Origin: Bacillota bacterium
GTDB lineage: Bacteria > Bacillota_A > Clostridia > Peptostreptococcales > Anaerovoracaceae
Direction of reading: 5' to 3'
Assembly: GCA_017437925.1 (NCBI GenBank)
Contig: JAFRWQ010000226.1
Coordinates: 1 to 7,966 of the forward strand
DNA: 7,966 nucleotides
How positions within the stretch are numbered: the stretch's first letter is position 1; each line of letters starts with the position of its first letter. Of this stretch, positions 1 through 5,271 are shown one piece after another. Below the pieces are notes generated by a model. It saw only the letters and a list, made by a program, of their open reading frames with translations. It did no database searches and was not told where the DNA came from. Position numbers and translations under genes: made by a program.

Positions 1-143
1 ATATTTTGATCGGCGATGCTTATTACCCCCTGTTCTCCGTCGAGCATCCCGTGTATTCCGAAGGAGAGTATCAGGGCAAATACATCATTTATGCCTACAA
101 TATCGGAGAATCGGTATACTATTGGATGAATATGGTGCAGTAA
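1..143 (+). CDS. C-terminal fragment of an unrecognised protein
   Basis: An open frame runs from the window edge (first full codon at position 3) to a TAA at 141-143, giving 46 residues. The peptide is rich in aromatic residues (Tyr in particular), with segments such as GDAYYPLF and GKYIIYAYNIGE, and ends in YYWMNMVQ. No motif I know is present, so no function is assigned. Reality as the end of a gene is supported by codon use like a coding region and by the intrinsic terminator starting 37 nt after the stop. The 5' part lies outside the window. A short G+C-rich inverted repeat (146-163) directly follows the stop. Confidence 0.6.
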   Translation, partial: ILIGDAYYPLFSVEHPVYSEGEYQGKYIIYAYNIGESVYYWMNMVQ

Positions 144-180
144 GACCGCCGGCTTGCCGGAGGGCTAAAACAAAAGACAG

Positions 181-210
181 AAGCCGTCATCGAAGGATGG
201 CGGCTTTTTA
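181..210 (+). terminator. Intrinsic terminator of the upstream gene
   Basis: A 10-bp stem (181-190 with 197-206, one G-U pair) encloses a 6-nt loop and runs into a short T tract (205-209). It separates the upstream gene from the toxin-antitoxin promoter that begins a few bases later. Confidence 0.8.
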
Positions 211-211
211 A

Positions 212-227
212 GTACAGTTTTCTGTAC
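212..227. promoter_or_regulatory. Upstream operator of the toxin-antitoxin operon
   Basis: A perfect inverted repeat, GTACAG-N4-CTGTAC, lies just upstream of the -35 box. It contains two GTAC-core boxes (AGTACA and TGTACA) whose centres are 12 bp apart. From memory of the Escherichia coli yefM-yoeB operator, YefM-YoeB recognises TGTACA-core palindromes at a 12-bp centre spacing, so this is a likely binding site for the encoded antitoxin-toxin complex. This is inference from motif and position. Confidence 0.75.
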
Positions 228-234
228 ATTAATC

Positions 235-263
235 TTGACGTACAGTATTCTGTACGTTATAAT
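235..263 (+). promoter_or_regulatory. Sigma-70-type promoter of the toxin-antitoxin-dGTPase operon
   Basis: TTGACG (235-240) and a consensus TATAAT (258-263) are separated by exactly 17 bp. The spacer is almost entirely occupied by the second operator, so a bound repressor would block RNA polymerase directly. The first start codon is at 299, leaving a leader of roughly 25-30 nt. Confidence 0.85.
238..257. promoter_or_regulatory. Downstream operator within the promoter spacer
   Basis: A 20-bp inverted repeat with arms ACGTACAG and CTGTACGT around TATT. It repeats the GTACAG-N4-CTGTAC design of the upstream operator, with a 28-bp distance between operator centres and again 12 bp between its two GTAC cores. 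Overlap with the -35 box and spacer implies autorepression by the antitoxin or the antitoxin-toxin complex. Confidence 0.8.
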
Positions 264-298
264 AAAAATGTTAAAATAAGCCTGAAAGGAGACGCAGT

Positions 299-577
299 AT
301 GAAGGCTGTAAACTACACTCAGTTCAGAGAAAACCTGAAAGCGAATCTGGATATGGTCTGCGAAGACTGCGAACTGATATACATTACCCGCAAAGACAGC
401 AGGAACGCCGTAGTCCTTTCCGAGGAGAGCTACAACAATCTGCTCGAAAACGTTTACGTCATGGGCAGCAAGGCCAATTACGACTGGCTGATGGAGTCGA
501 AGGCTCAGCTTGAGAAGGGCGGCCTCTCCGTGCGGGAGCTCATCGATCCCGACGGGCCGGAGGACGGCCATGAATAA
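299..577 (+). CDS. yefM: Antitoxin, YefM/Phd family
   Basis: A 92-residue protein matching the YefM type of the Phd/YefM family. The N-terminal half (about 1-55) has the family pattern: an N-terminal strand, a helix beginning YTQFRENL, the strand LIYITRKDSRNAVVLS, and the helix EESYNNLLENVYVM. This half is expected to dimerise and bind DNA. The acidic C-terminal half (about 56-92) is expected to wrap the toxin and block its active site. The start is fixed by AAAGGAG at 285-291, 7 nt upstream. It is the first gene of the operon and overlaps the toxin start by 8 nt, as is usual for such pairs. Two GTAC-core operators in the promoter fit autoregulation. The family assignment is firm; the symbol rests on the YoeB partner and operator type. 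Confidence 0.9.
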   Translation: MKAVNYTQFRENLKANLDMVCEDCELIYITRKDSRNAVVLSEESYNNLLENVYVMGSKANYDWLMESKAQLEKGGLSVRELIDPDGPEDGHE

Positions 578-830
578 ACTGTTCACCGAAAACGGATGGG
601 CTGATTATGTCAGTTGGCAGACAGAAGACAGAAAGACTTTAAGGCGTATAAATCAGCTGATAGCCGATATTGAAAGAAACGGCAGCGCGGGCATAGGAAA
701 GCCCGAGCCCTTAAGGGGCGACCTTTCCGGTTTCTGGAGCAGAAGGATCAACGATAAAGACAGACTGATCTATAGGGTAGAGGGTGAGAACATCATCATT
801 CTCGCCTGCAGATATCATTACGGGAGGTAA
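570..830 (+). CDS. yoeB: Toxin, YoeB family mRNA interferase
   Basis: An 86-residue toxin of the RelE/YoeB fold, which cleaves mRNA in the ribosomal A site when freed from its antitoxin. The core GKPEPL, LSGFWSRRI, DRLIY and the C-terminal ACRYHY are hallmark YoeB segments. The residues known as catalytic in E. coli YoeB (Glu46, Arg65, His83, Tyr84) fall at identical numbers here, so the enzyme looks intact. The start at 570 is preferred over an in-frame upstream ATG at 510. It has GGAGG at 559-563 with 6-nt spacing, it gives the normal family length, and the extra 20 residues would be a frame-shifted reading of the antitoxin. The ATG overlaps the antitoxin stop region by 8 nt, implying translational coupling. 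Confidence 0.93.
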   Translation: MNKLFTENGWADYVSWQTEDRKTLRRINQLIADIERNGSAGIGKPEPLRGDLSGFWSRRINDKDRLIYRVEGENIIILACRYHYGR

Positions 831-833
831 TCC

Positions 834-1850
834 ATGGTCTTGAGAGAAAGCCTAGAGCAGAGGGAATACCGGCTGCTTTCGCCTCTGGCGGCGAAGGCGG
901 GGGACAGCAGGGGAAGGCTCATCCCCGAGGAAAAGTGCGATATGCGCACCGATTTTCAGCGCGACAGAGACAGGATAATCCACTCCAAGGCCCTGCGCCG
1001 ACTGATGCACAAGACCCAGGTCTTCCTCGACCCCGAGGGCGACCACTTCAGGACCCGCCTGACCCACACCCTCGAGGTCTCCCAGATAGCGAGGACCATC
1101 TCAAGAGCCCTCAATCTCAACGAGGATCTGACCGAGGCCATAGGCATGGGCCACGACCTGGGACACACGCCCTTCGGCCACCACGGGGAATACTTCCTCA
1201 ACGAGCACTATCCCGGGGGCTTCGCCCACAACGAGCAGAGCCTGAGGGTCGTCGACGTGATAGAAAGAAACGCCAAAGGCCGTACCATGAACCTGACCGC
1301 CGAGGTGAGGGACGGCATACTCAACCACAGCGGCCCGAACCTTCCCTTTACCCTTGAGGGCAGGGTGGTGCGCATCAGCGACCGCATAGCCTACATAAAT
1401 CACGACATAGACGACGCGGTGAGGGGAGGCATCATAAAGACCGAAGACATCCCCAAGGACTGCCTCGAGATATTCGGATACAGCCACGGCGAGAGGATAG
1501 ACTCCCTGGTCAAAGACCTGATAGCAAACAGCGACGGCAAAGACGACATAATGCAGTCGCCCGAGTTCGCTTTTTACATGAATAAGCTGAGAGACTTCAT
1601 GTTCGAGGCGGTATACAACAACCCGGTGGTCAAGGGAGCCGCCGAGACCATGAAGATCAACCACCTGCTGAAGAACCTCTACGACTACTACCTCGGGCAC
1701 CCCGAAAAGCTCCCCGAGGAGTCCGGCCCGGTCATCGAAAAGGACGGCATAGAGACGGCGGTAAAGGACCACATAGCCGGCATGACCGACCGCTATGCCA
1801 TCTCCGCCTTCGAAAAAATATTCGTTCCCGAGGGATGGAAGGTGAGATAA
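834..1850 (+). CDS. dgt: HD-domain dGTP triphosphohydrolase-like protein
   Basis: A 338-residue member of the deoxyguanosinetriphosphate triphosphohydrolase-like group, which splits dNTPs (classically dGTP) to deoxynucleoside and triphosphate in the cytosol and so affects dNTP pools. The HD metal site is complete: His78 (THTLEV), His107-Asp108 (GMGHDLGHTPFGHHGE) and Asp183 (RISDRIAY). The N-terminal FQRDRDRIIHSKALRRLMHKTQVF block is typical. Length matches the 330-340-residue bacterial form common in Clostridia. GGGAGG at 822-827, inside the toxin's last codons, serves the ATG at 834; only 3 nt separate it from the toxin stop, so co-transcription with the toxin-antitoxin pair is likely. Related enzymes have also been linked to anti-phage dNTP depletion, but this sequence looks like the ordinary housekeeping type. 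Substrate preference is not readable here. Confidence 0.92.
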   Translation: MVLRESLEQREYRLLSPLAAKAGDSRGRLIPEEKCDMRTDFQRDRDRIIHSKALRRLMHKTQVFLDPEGDHFRTRLTHTLEVSQIARTISRALNLNEDLTEAIGMGHDLGHTPFGHHGEYFLNEHYPGGFAHNEQSLRVVDVIERNAKGRTMNLTAEVRDGILNHSGPNLPFTLEGRVVRISDRIAYINHDIDDAVRGGIIKTEDIPKDCLEIFGYSHGERIDSLVKDLIANSDGKDDIMQSPEFAFYMNKLRDFMFEAVYNNPVVKGAAETMKINHLLKNLYDYYLGHPEKLPEESGPVIEKDGIETAVKDHIAGMTDRYAISAFEKIFVPEGWKVR

Positions 1851-1871
1851 CAATTTTACATATTGTTTTTT
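1849..1871 (+). terminator. Weak A+T-rich terminator after dgt
   Basis: AACAAT and ATTGTT form a 6-bp stem around a 7-nt loop, followed by TTTT (1868-1871). The stem begins within the dgt stop codon. With no G+C-rich base it would be weak, so read-through into the downstream hydrolase genes is possible. Confidence 0.45.
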
Positions 1872-1892
1872 GTGTTCCGATGTGACTATAAT
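1863..1892 (+). promoter_or_regulatory. Candidate promoter for the M20-M81 hydrolase genes
   Basis: A consensus TATAAT (1887-1892) lies 96 nt before the M20 start codon. The best -35 candidate is TTGTTT (1863-1868) at 18-bp spacing, matching the consensus at only three positions and overlapping the terminator-like hairpin. A 7-bp inverted repeat (ATAAATG 1898-1904, CATTTAT 1929-1935) starts just after the -10 box and could be an operator or leader hairpin. Activator dependence would fit the poor -35 box. Confidence 0.5.
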
Positions 1893-1988
1893 TAATCATA
1901 AATGAAGCTGTCCTCCCCCTTATGGAAGCATTTATCGGAATATGGTTTAGGTCAGTCTTTTTGGTATGCAAGGAGGTAATTCCACGAC

Positions 1989-3368
1989 ATGAAAGAAGAA
2001 ATGAATCAGATCATCAAAAAATGGTACGACGAACATAAGCAGGAGGTATACGACTGGGCTCTTGAGCTTTGGAACAAGCCCGAGATAGCCATGGAGGAGT
2101 TCAATTCCTGCAAGGTCACCGCAGCTTTTATGGAGAAGAACGGTTTTAAGGTCGAGACCTTCCACTGCAGAGACAACACCCTGCCTCCCAACACCGTTGT
2201 TGCGACATGGGGAAGCGGAAGGCCCCACATCGGCATCATAGGCGAGTACGACGCTCTGGCCGAGTCCGGCCAGGAGGCTGTTCCCTACCGCTGCGCCAAG
2301 GAGGGCAACGGACAGGGCTGCGGACACAACCTTATGTCCCCGTCCTGCGGATCCGCCGCAGTCGCCGCCAAGGCCGCCATGGAGGCCGAGGGCCTTCAGG
2401 GAACCCTGAGATTCGTAGCCTGCCCGGCCGAAGAGACCGTCGAGGGCAAGATGCACCTGGTAAGAGACGGAGTCTTCGACGACCTCGACTGCTGCATAGC
2501 CTGGCATCCCCAGCCCTGCGATCTGATGGTGAGAGAGAACGTACAGAACTCCATGACCAACATGATAGTCGAGTTCTTCGGCAAGGAAGCCCACGCTGCG
2601 GCCGCTCCTGAGAAGGGACGCAGCGCCCTGGACGCCTGCGAGCTCACCAACATAGGCATCAACTACCTGAGGGAGCACGTCGAGCCCACCGTAAGGATGC
2701 ATTACGCCTACGTATCCGGCGGCGGCAGACCCAACACCGTTCCCCGCTACGCCGCCTGCCACTATTTCCTGCGCTCCAAGGATCTCAAGTCCAACTACGA
2801 GCTCTTTGAGAGGGTAAAGAAGATAGTCCAGGGCGCCGCCCTCATGACCGAGACCGATTACAAGATCAACGTCAACGCCATGGTATCCGGCTGCGTCCAG
2901 ATCAGCGGCTTCAACCAGTTCTTCTACGACTCCATGAGCAAGCTGCCTCCTCTCGAGTACACCGACGAGGAGATGGCCTTCGCCAGAGAGCTCTTCAAGA
3001 ACGTCAACGGCCGCGAGCCTGCCGAGGGCGAGGAGGTCATACCGACCCACATCAAGGCCCCGACCCACATCCACACCAACTCCCCCGGCTCCACCGACGC
3101 CGGCTACATCACCCACCTCTGCCCGACCTCCCGTCTGGTCGGACTGTCCATGGTCTACGGGACCCCGATGCATTCCTGGGGCGCCGTCGCCGCGGTGGGC
3201 AACATGATAGGCCTCAAGGGAGCCATCTACGGCGGCATGGCCCAGGCCCAGTGCATCTACGACATAGCGAAGGATCCTTCCGTCATAGAGCCCTGGAAGG
3301 AAGACCTGAAGAAGCAGCTGGCCGAAGAGTCCGGAGTAAAGCCCGTATTCCCCGAGAGGATCCACTGA
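1989..3368 (+). CDS. M20-family amidohydrolase, AbgB-like
   Basis: A 459-residue metal-dependent amidohydrolase of peptidase family M20 (M20D), closest in pattern to AbgB, a p-aminobenzoyl-glutamate hydrolase subunit, and to N-acyl-amino-acid hydrolases. The expected landmarks occur in order: GEYDALAESGQ (86-95), GCGHNL with Cys111 and His113, PAEET with Glu148 and Glu149, WHP with His173, AHAAAAP with His202 in the dimerisation-domain hinge, STDAG (368-372) and MHSW with His395. These are the usual di-metal ligands, the general base and the substrate histidine, so the enzyme looks active. No signal peptide is visible, so it should be cytosolic. AAGGAGG at 1970-1976 supports the start, though its 12-nt spacing is a little long. 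The M81 hydrolase follows 69 nt downstream and transporters follow that. No AbgA partner is in the window. The substrate is unknown; an amide or dipeptide bond is likely. Confidence 0.87.
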   Translation: MKEEMNQIIKKWYDEHKQEVYDWALELWNKPEIAMEEFNSCKVTAAFMEKNGFKVETFHCRDNTLPPNTVVATWGSGRPHIGIIGEYDALAESGQEAVPYRCAKEGNGQGCGHNLMSPSCGSAAVAAKAAMEAEGLQGTLRFVACPAEETVEGKMHLVRDGVFDDLDCCIAWHPQPCDLMVRENVQNSMTNMIVEFFGKEAHAAAAPEKGRSALDACELTNIGINYLREHVEPTVRMHYAYVSGGGRPNTVPRYAACHYFLRSKDLKSNYELFERVKKIVQGAALMTETDYKINVNAMVSGCVQISGFNQFFYDSMSKLPPLEYTDEEMAFARELFKNVNGREPAEGEEVIPTHIKAPTHIHTNSPGSTDAGYITHLCPTSRLVGLSMVYGTPMHSWGAVAAVGNMIGLKGAIYGGMAQAQCIYDIAKDPSVIEPWKEDLKKQLAEESGVKPVFPERIH

Positions 3369-3390
3369 TAGTTTATAAGTATAACGCGAA

Positions 3391-3416
3391 GGAGCTGCCC
3401 CGAAAGGGGCGGCTCC
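3391..3416 (+). terminator. Intergenic GAAA-loop hairpin, possible attenuator
   Basis: An 11-bp G+C-rich stem (3391-3401 with 3406-3416, one U-G pair) is capped by a GAAA tetraloop. Only GTTTG follows, so termination would be incomplete. Its position between two co-directional hydrolase genes suggests partial attenuation or protection of the upstream message from 3' decay. The hairpin is certain; its role is inferred. Confidence 0.45.
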
Positions 3417-3437
3417 GTTTGCTGAAAGGGTGAGATC

Positions 3438-4940
3438 ATGAAGATCATTTTCGGATGCCTCAATCACGAGGCCAACAGCTTCGCCGAGGACGAAGGCAGC
3501 TGGGATCGCTGGGCAAGGACCAACGGAGCAACCTTCGGAAACGACATATTCGACGCCTTCAGGGGCAAGCACGGCGCCCATCTTTCGGGCATGATCGACG
3601 CGGGAGAGGAGGAGGGCGTTGAGCTCATACCCACGGTCTCTCTGGCGGGAGCTGCTCCCGTGCTCACAAGGGAAGCCCTCGACTACGGCGTAGACATAAT
3701 ATGCGATGTCATAAAGAAAAACCCCGACGCCGACGGCCTTTGCTTCTGCCTCCACGGGGCGGGCATAGCCGAAGGGGTCGACGACGTCGAGTCCTACACC
3801 ATGCGCCGCATGAGGGAAGCCGCCGGCCGGCACATCCCCATCGCAATGTCCTGCGACCTCCACGCCAACGTCACCGACGACATGCTGAAGGAAGCCGACG
3901 CCGGCGTCTTCGGCATGAAGATGTACCCCCACATCGACAAGTACGAGACCGGATATCTCGCCATGAAGACTTTGATAGGAAAACTCAGGGGCGAGGTCGA
4001 GCCGGTCACCGCCTACAGGCCCATACCCATGCTCATCAGCTGCTGCAACGCCTGCACTCTTGAGCCTCCCATGAAGCCCTTTACCGACCACATGGCCGAA
4101 TACTGCAAAGAGCACGACCTGATAGACGTGACCTTCTTCAACGGCTTCCCCTATTGCGACGTTCCTTTCTCACGCTGCTCGGTAGTCGTTGTGGGAAGGA
4201 AAGGGCAGGACGTTCAGGCCTGCGCCGACGAGCTGGCAAAGTGGGTCTGGGAGCACCGCCACGAGCTGGACGTCGAGACCCTTGACGCTCCCCAGGCCTG
4301 GGACAGGGCCCTTGAGGAGCTGGCAAAGCCCGGCCCCGGCTATGTTGTGATCAACGAGGCCTCGGACAATCCCGGCGGAGGGACCCCCGGCGACGGCACC
4401 GGCATGCTGGCCGAGATGCTCAAGAGGAACGAGCCCGGCACCATATTCGGCTACATTTACGACAAAGAATTCGTCGAAAAGTGCTTCGAAGCCGGAGTCG
4501 GCGGCAAGGTCAGCGGCCTTCTCGGCGGCAAGACCGACCATATGCACGGAGACCCGGTCATGATAAATGACGCCGAAGTCCTCAACCTCTCCAACGGAAA
4601 GGGCATATACGTCTCGCCCAACAAGGTGGGGCAGGTAGTCGACTACAAGAAGATGGCGAGGATAAGGGCGGGCAACACCGAGGTCATAGTGGCCGAAAGA
4701 TGCGCCAACCAGACCTTCGACGACAGGCCCTTCCTGCTGACCGGAGCGGACATAAACCAGTACCGCATAGTTCTGCTCAAATCCGCGACCCACTTCAAGG
4801 GATATTTCAACGATCACGCCAAGGCCATAGTGACCGCCAACACCCCCGGACTCACCACGGCCAACTACACCCAGCTTCCGTTTAAGAAGCTCTCAAGGCC
4901 CATCTATCCCCTTGATCCCGACACCGAATTCAATATCTAA
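3438..4940 (+). CDS. M81-family metallopeptidase, MlrC-like
   Basis: A 500-residue protein of the M81 (microcystinase C, MlrC) family. The N-terminal catalytic region shows LNHEANSFA with His10 and Glu11, LHGAG with His106, SCDLHANVT with Asp140 and His142, and PHIDKYETG with His165. The Asp-x-His and downstream His correspond to the zinc ligands proposed for MlrC. The C-terminal MlrC domain carries the typical SDNPGGGTPGDGT (309-321). Length is normal for the family and no signal peptide is seen, so it should act in the cytosol. MlrC hydrolyses linearised or degraded microcystin peptides, but most homologues occur in bacteria unrelated to cyanotoxin breakdown and their substrates are unknown. 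An AAAGGG(TGAG) element at 3425-3434 sits just before the ATG. Pairing with the M20 gene and with transporters suggests stepwise hydrolysis of an imported peptide-like or amide compound. Confidence 0.87.
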   Translation: MKIIFGCLNHEANSFAEDEGSWDRWARTNGATFGNDIFDAFRGKHGAHLSGMIDAGEEEGVELIPTVSLAGAAPVLTREALDYGVDIICDVIKKNPDADGLCFCLHGAGIAEGVDDVESYTMRRMREAAGRHIPIAMSCDLHANVTDDMLKEADAGVFGMKMYPHIDKYETGYLAMKTLIGKLRGEVEPVTAYRPIPMLISCCNACTLEPPMKPFTDHMAEYCKEHDLIDVTFFNGFPYCDVPFSRCSVVVVGRKGQDVQACADELAKWVWEHRHELDVETLDAPQAWDRALEELAKPGPGYVVINEASDNPGGGTPGDGTGMLAEMLKRNEPGTIFGYIYDKEFVEKCFEAGVGGKVSGLLGGKTDHMHGDPVMINDAEVLNLSNGKGIYVSPNKVGQVVDYKKMARIRAGNTEVIVAERCANQTFDDRPFLLTGADINQYRIVLLKSATHFKGYFNDHAKAIVTANTPGLTTANYTQLPFKKLSRPIYPLDPDTEFNI

Positions 4941-4954
4941 AGCCTTAAAACAGC

Positions 4955-4991
4955 GGCCGGAAGACTCTCTCAAGAGCCTTCCGGTCTTTTT
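4955..4991 (+). terminator. Strong intrinsic terminator of the hydrolase operon
   Basis: A 9-bp stem (GGCCGGAAG 4955-4963 with 4978-4986, one G-U pair) continues after a mismatch into a CTCT/AGAG inner stem, and is followed by a five-T tract (4987-4991). It closes the M20-M81 unit 15 nt after the M81 stop. Confidence 0.92.
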
Positions 4992-5100
4992 ATATTTAAA
5001 GCCTTTTTGCCGCCGAAATAGCAGAATTTTATATCGGAACCTTCGACAAATCGCGCAACATCCCCCTGTATGAAACAAATCGAACGACGGAGTACTTTTT
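4992..5100. other. Spacer with no recognisable feature
   Basis: First part of the 331-nt gap between the M81 gene and the first transporter. It is A+T-rich, has no open frame with a ribosome binding site and no strong hairpin. Its last bases begin to resemble the region upstream of the second transporter. Confidence 0.5.
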
Positions 5101-5150
5101 TGAATTTGTATTTTGTAACGTCTGAAATAAAATAATTATATAAGAGCTTT
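5101..5150 (+). promoter_or_regulatory. Probable promoter region of the first transporter
   Basis: An A+T-rich block with -35-like TTGTAA (5113-5118) and -10-like TATATA (5137-5142) 18 bp apart. The same block, sharing TTTTTGAATT and AATAAAATAAT, recurs upstream of the second transporter, which argues for function. Exact boxes are uncertain. Confidence 0.4.
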
Positions 5151-5156
5151 ATGGAA

Positions 5157-5271
5157 AACAGATAGCTCCCATGAAGCCGGAGGGGAGAGGACAGCATTCA
5201 TCCCCTGAAATCATTTTCTTTTTCATTCTCATCATAGGGAATGCGGGATTTTTATTAAGGAGGAGATCTTT
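5157..5271 (+). promoter_or_regulatory. Conserved hairpin-bearing leader of the first transporter
   Basis: This untranslated leader aligns with 6927-7040 before the second transporter. It holds a purine-rich hairpin (AGGGGA 5181-5186 with TCCCCT 5201-5206), the shared GAAATCATT, and a 7-bp stem (5224-5230 with 5237-5243) around an identical ATCATA loop, ending 13 nt before the AAGGAGG site at 5257-5263. The second hairpin keeps pairing in both copies despite base changes (G-U in place of A-U or G-C). It may be a regulatory RNA or stabilising 5' structure. It fits no riboswitch class I recognise. Confidence 0.5.

Noticed and set aside
510..569. Longer toxin start adding 20 N-terminal residues
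   Set aside because: The extension is a frame-shifted reading of the antitoxin, lacks a good ribosome binding site and makes the toxin longer than the family. The ATG at 570 has GGAGG at proper spacing and puts the catalytic residues at the standard numbers.
834..1850. dGTPase as a dedicated anti-phage defence enzyme
   Set aside because: The sequence fits the common housekeeping 330-340-residue form and no other defence gene is nearby apart from the toxin-antitoxin pair, so defence is only a hypothesis raised by context.
1101..1853. A 250-codon minus-strand open frame opposite dgt
   Set aside because: Same codon-bias shadow; the + strand dGTPase has all HD metal-site residues, and the antisense product has no recognisable motif.
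3251..3433. Small + strand frame spanning the M20 gene end and the intergenic hairpin
   Set aside because: It is out of frame with the M20 gene, Arg-rich from frame-shifted reading, and has no ribosome binding site.
1947..4115. A 722-codon open frame on the minus strand opposite both hydrolase genes
   Set aside because: It lies wholly antisense to two genes with complete family motifs. It is open because the sense strand's G/C-biased third positions and avoidance of certain codons remove antisense stops. Its translation is low-complexity (Gly, Val, His rich) and it has no convincing ribosome binding site.
3438..4940. Assigning true microcystin degradation to the M81 gene
   Set aside because: No mlrA or mlrB homologue is in the window and the family is widespread outside cyanotoxin degraders, so only the family name is justified.
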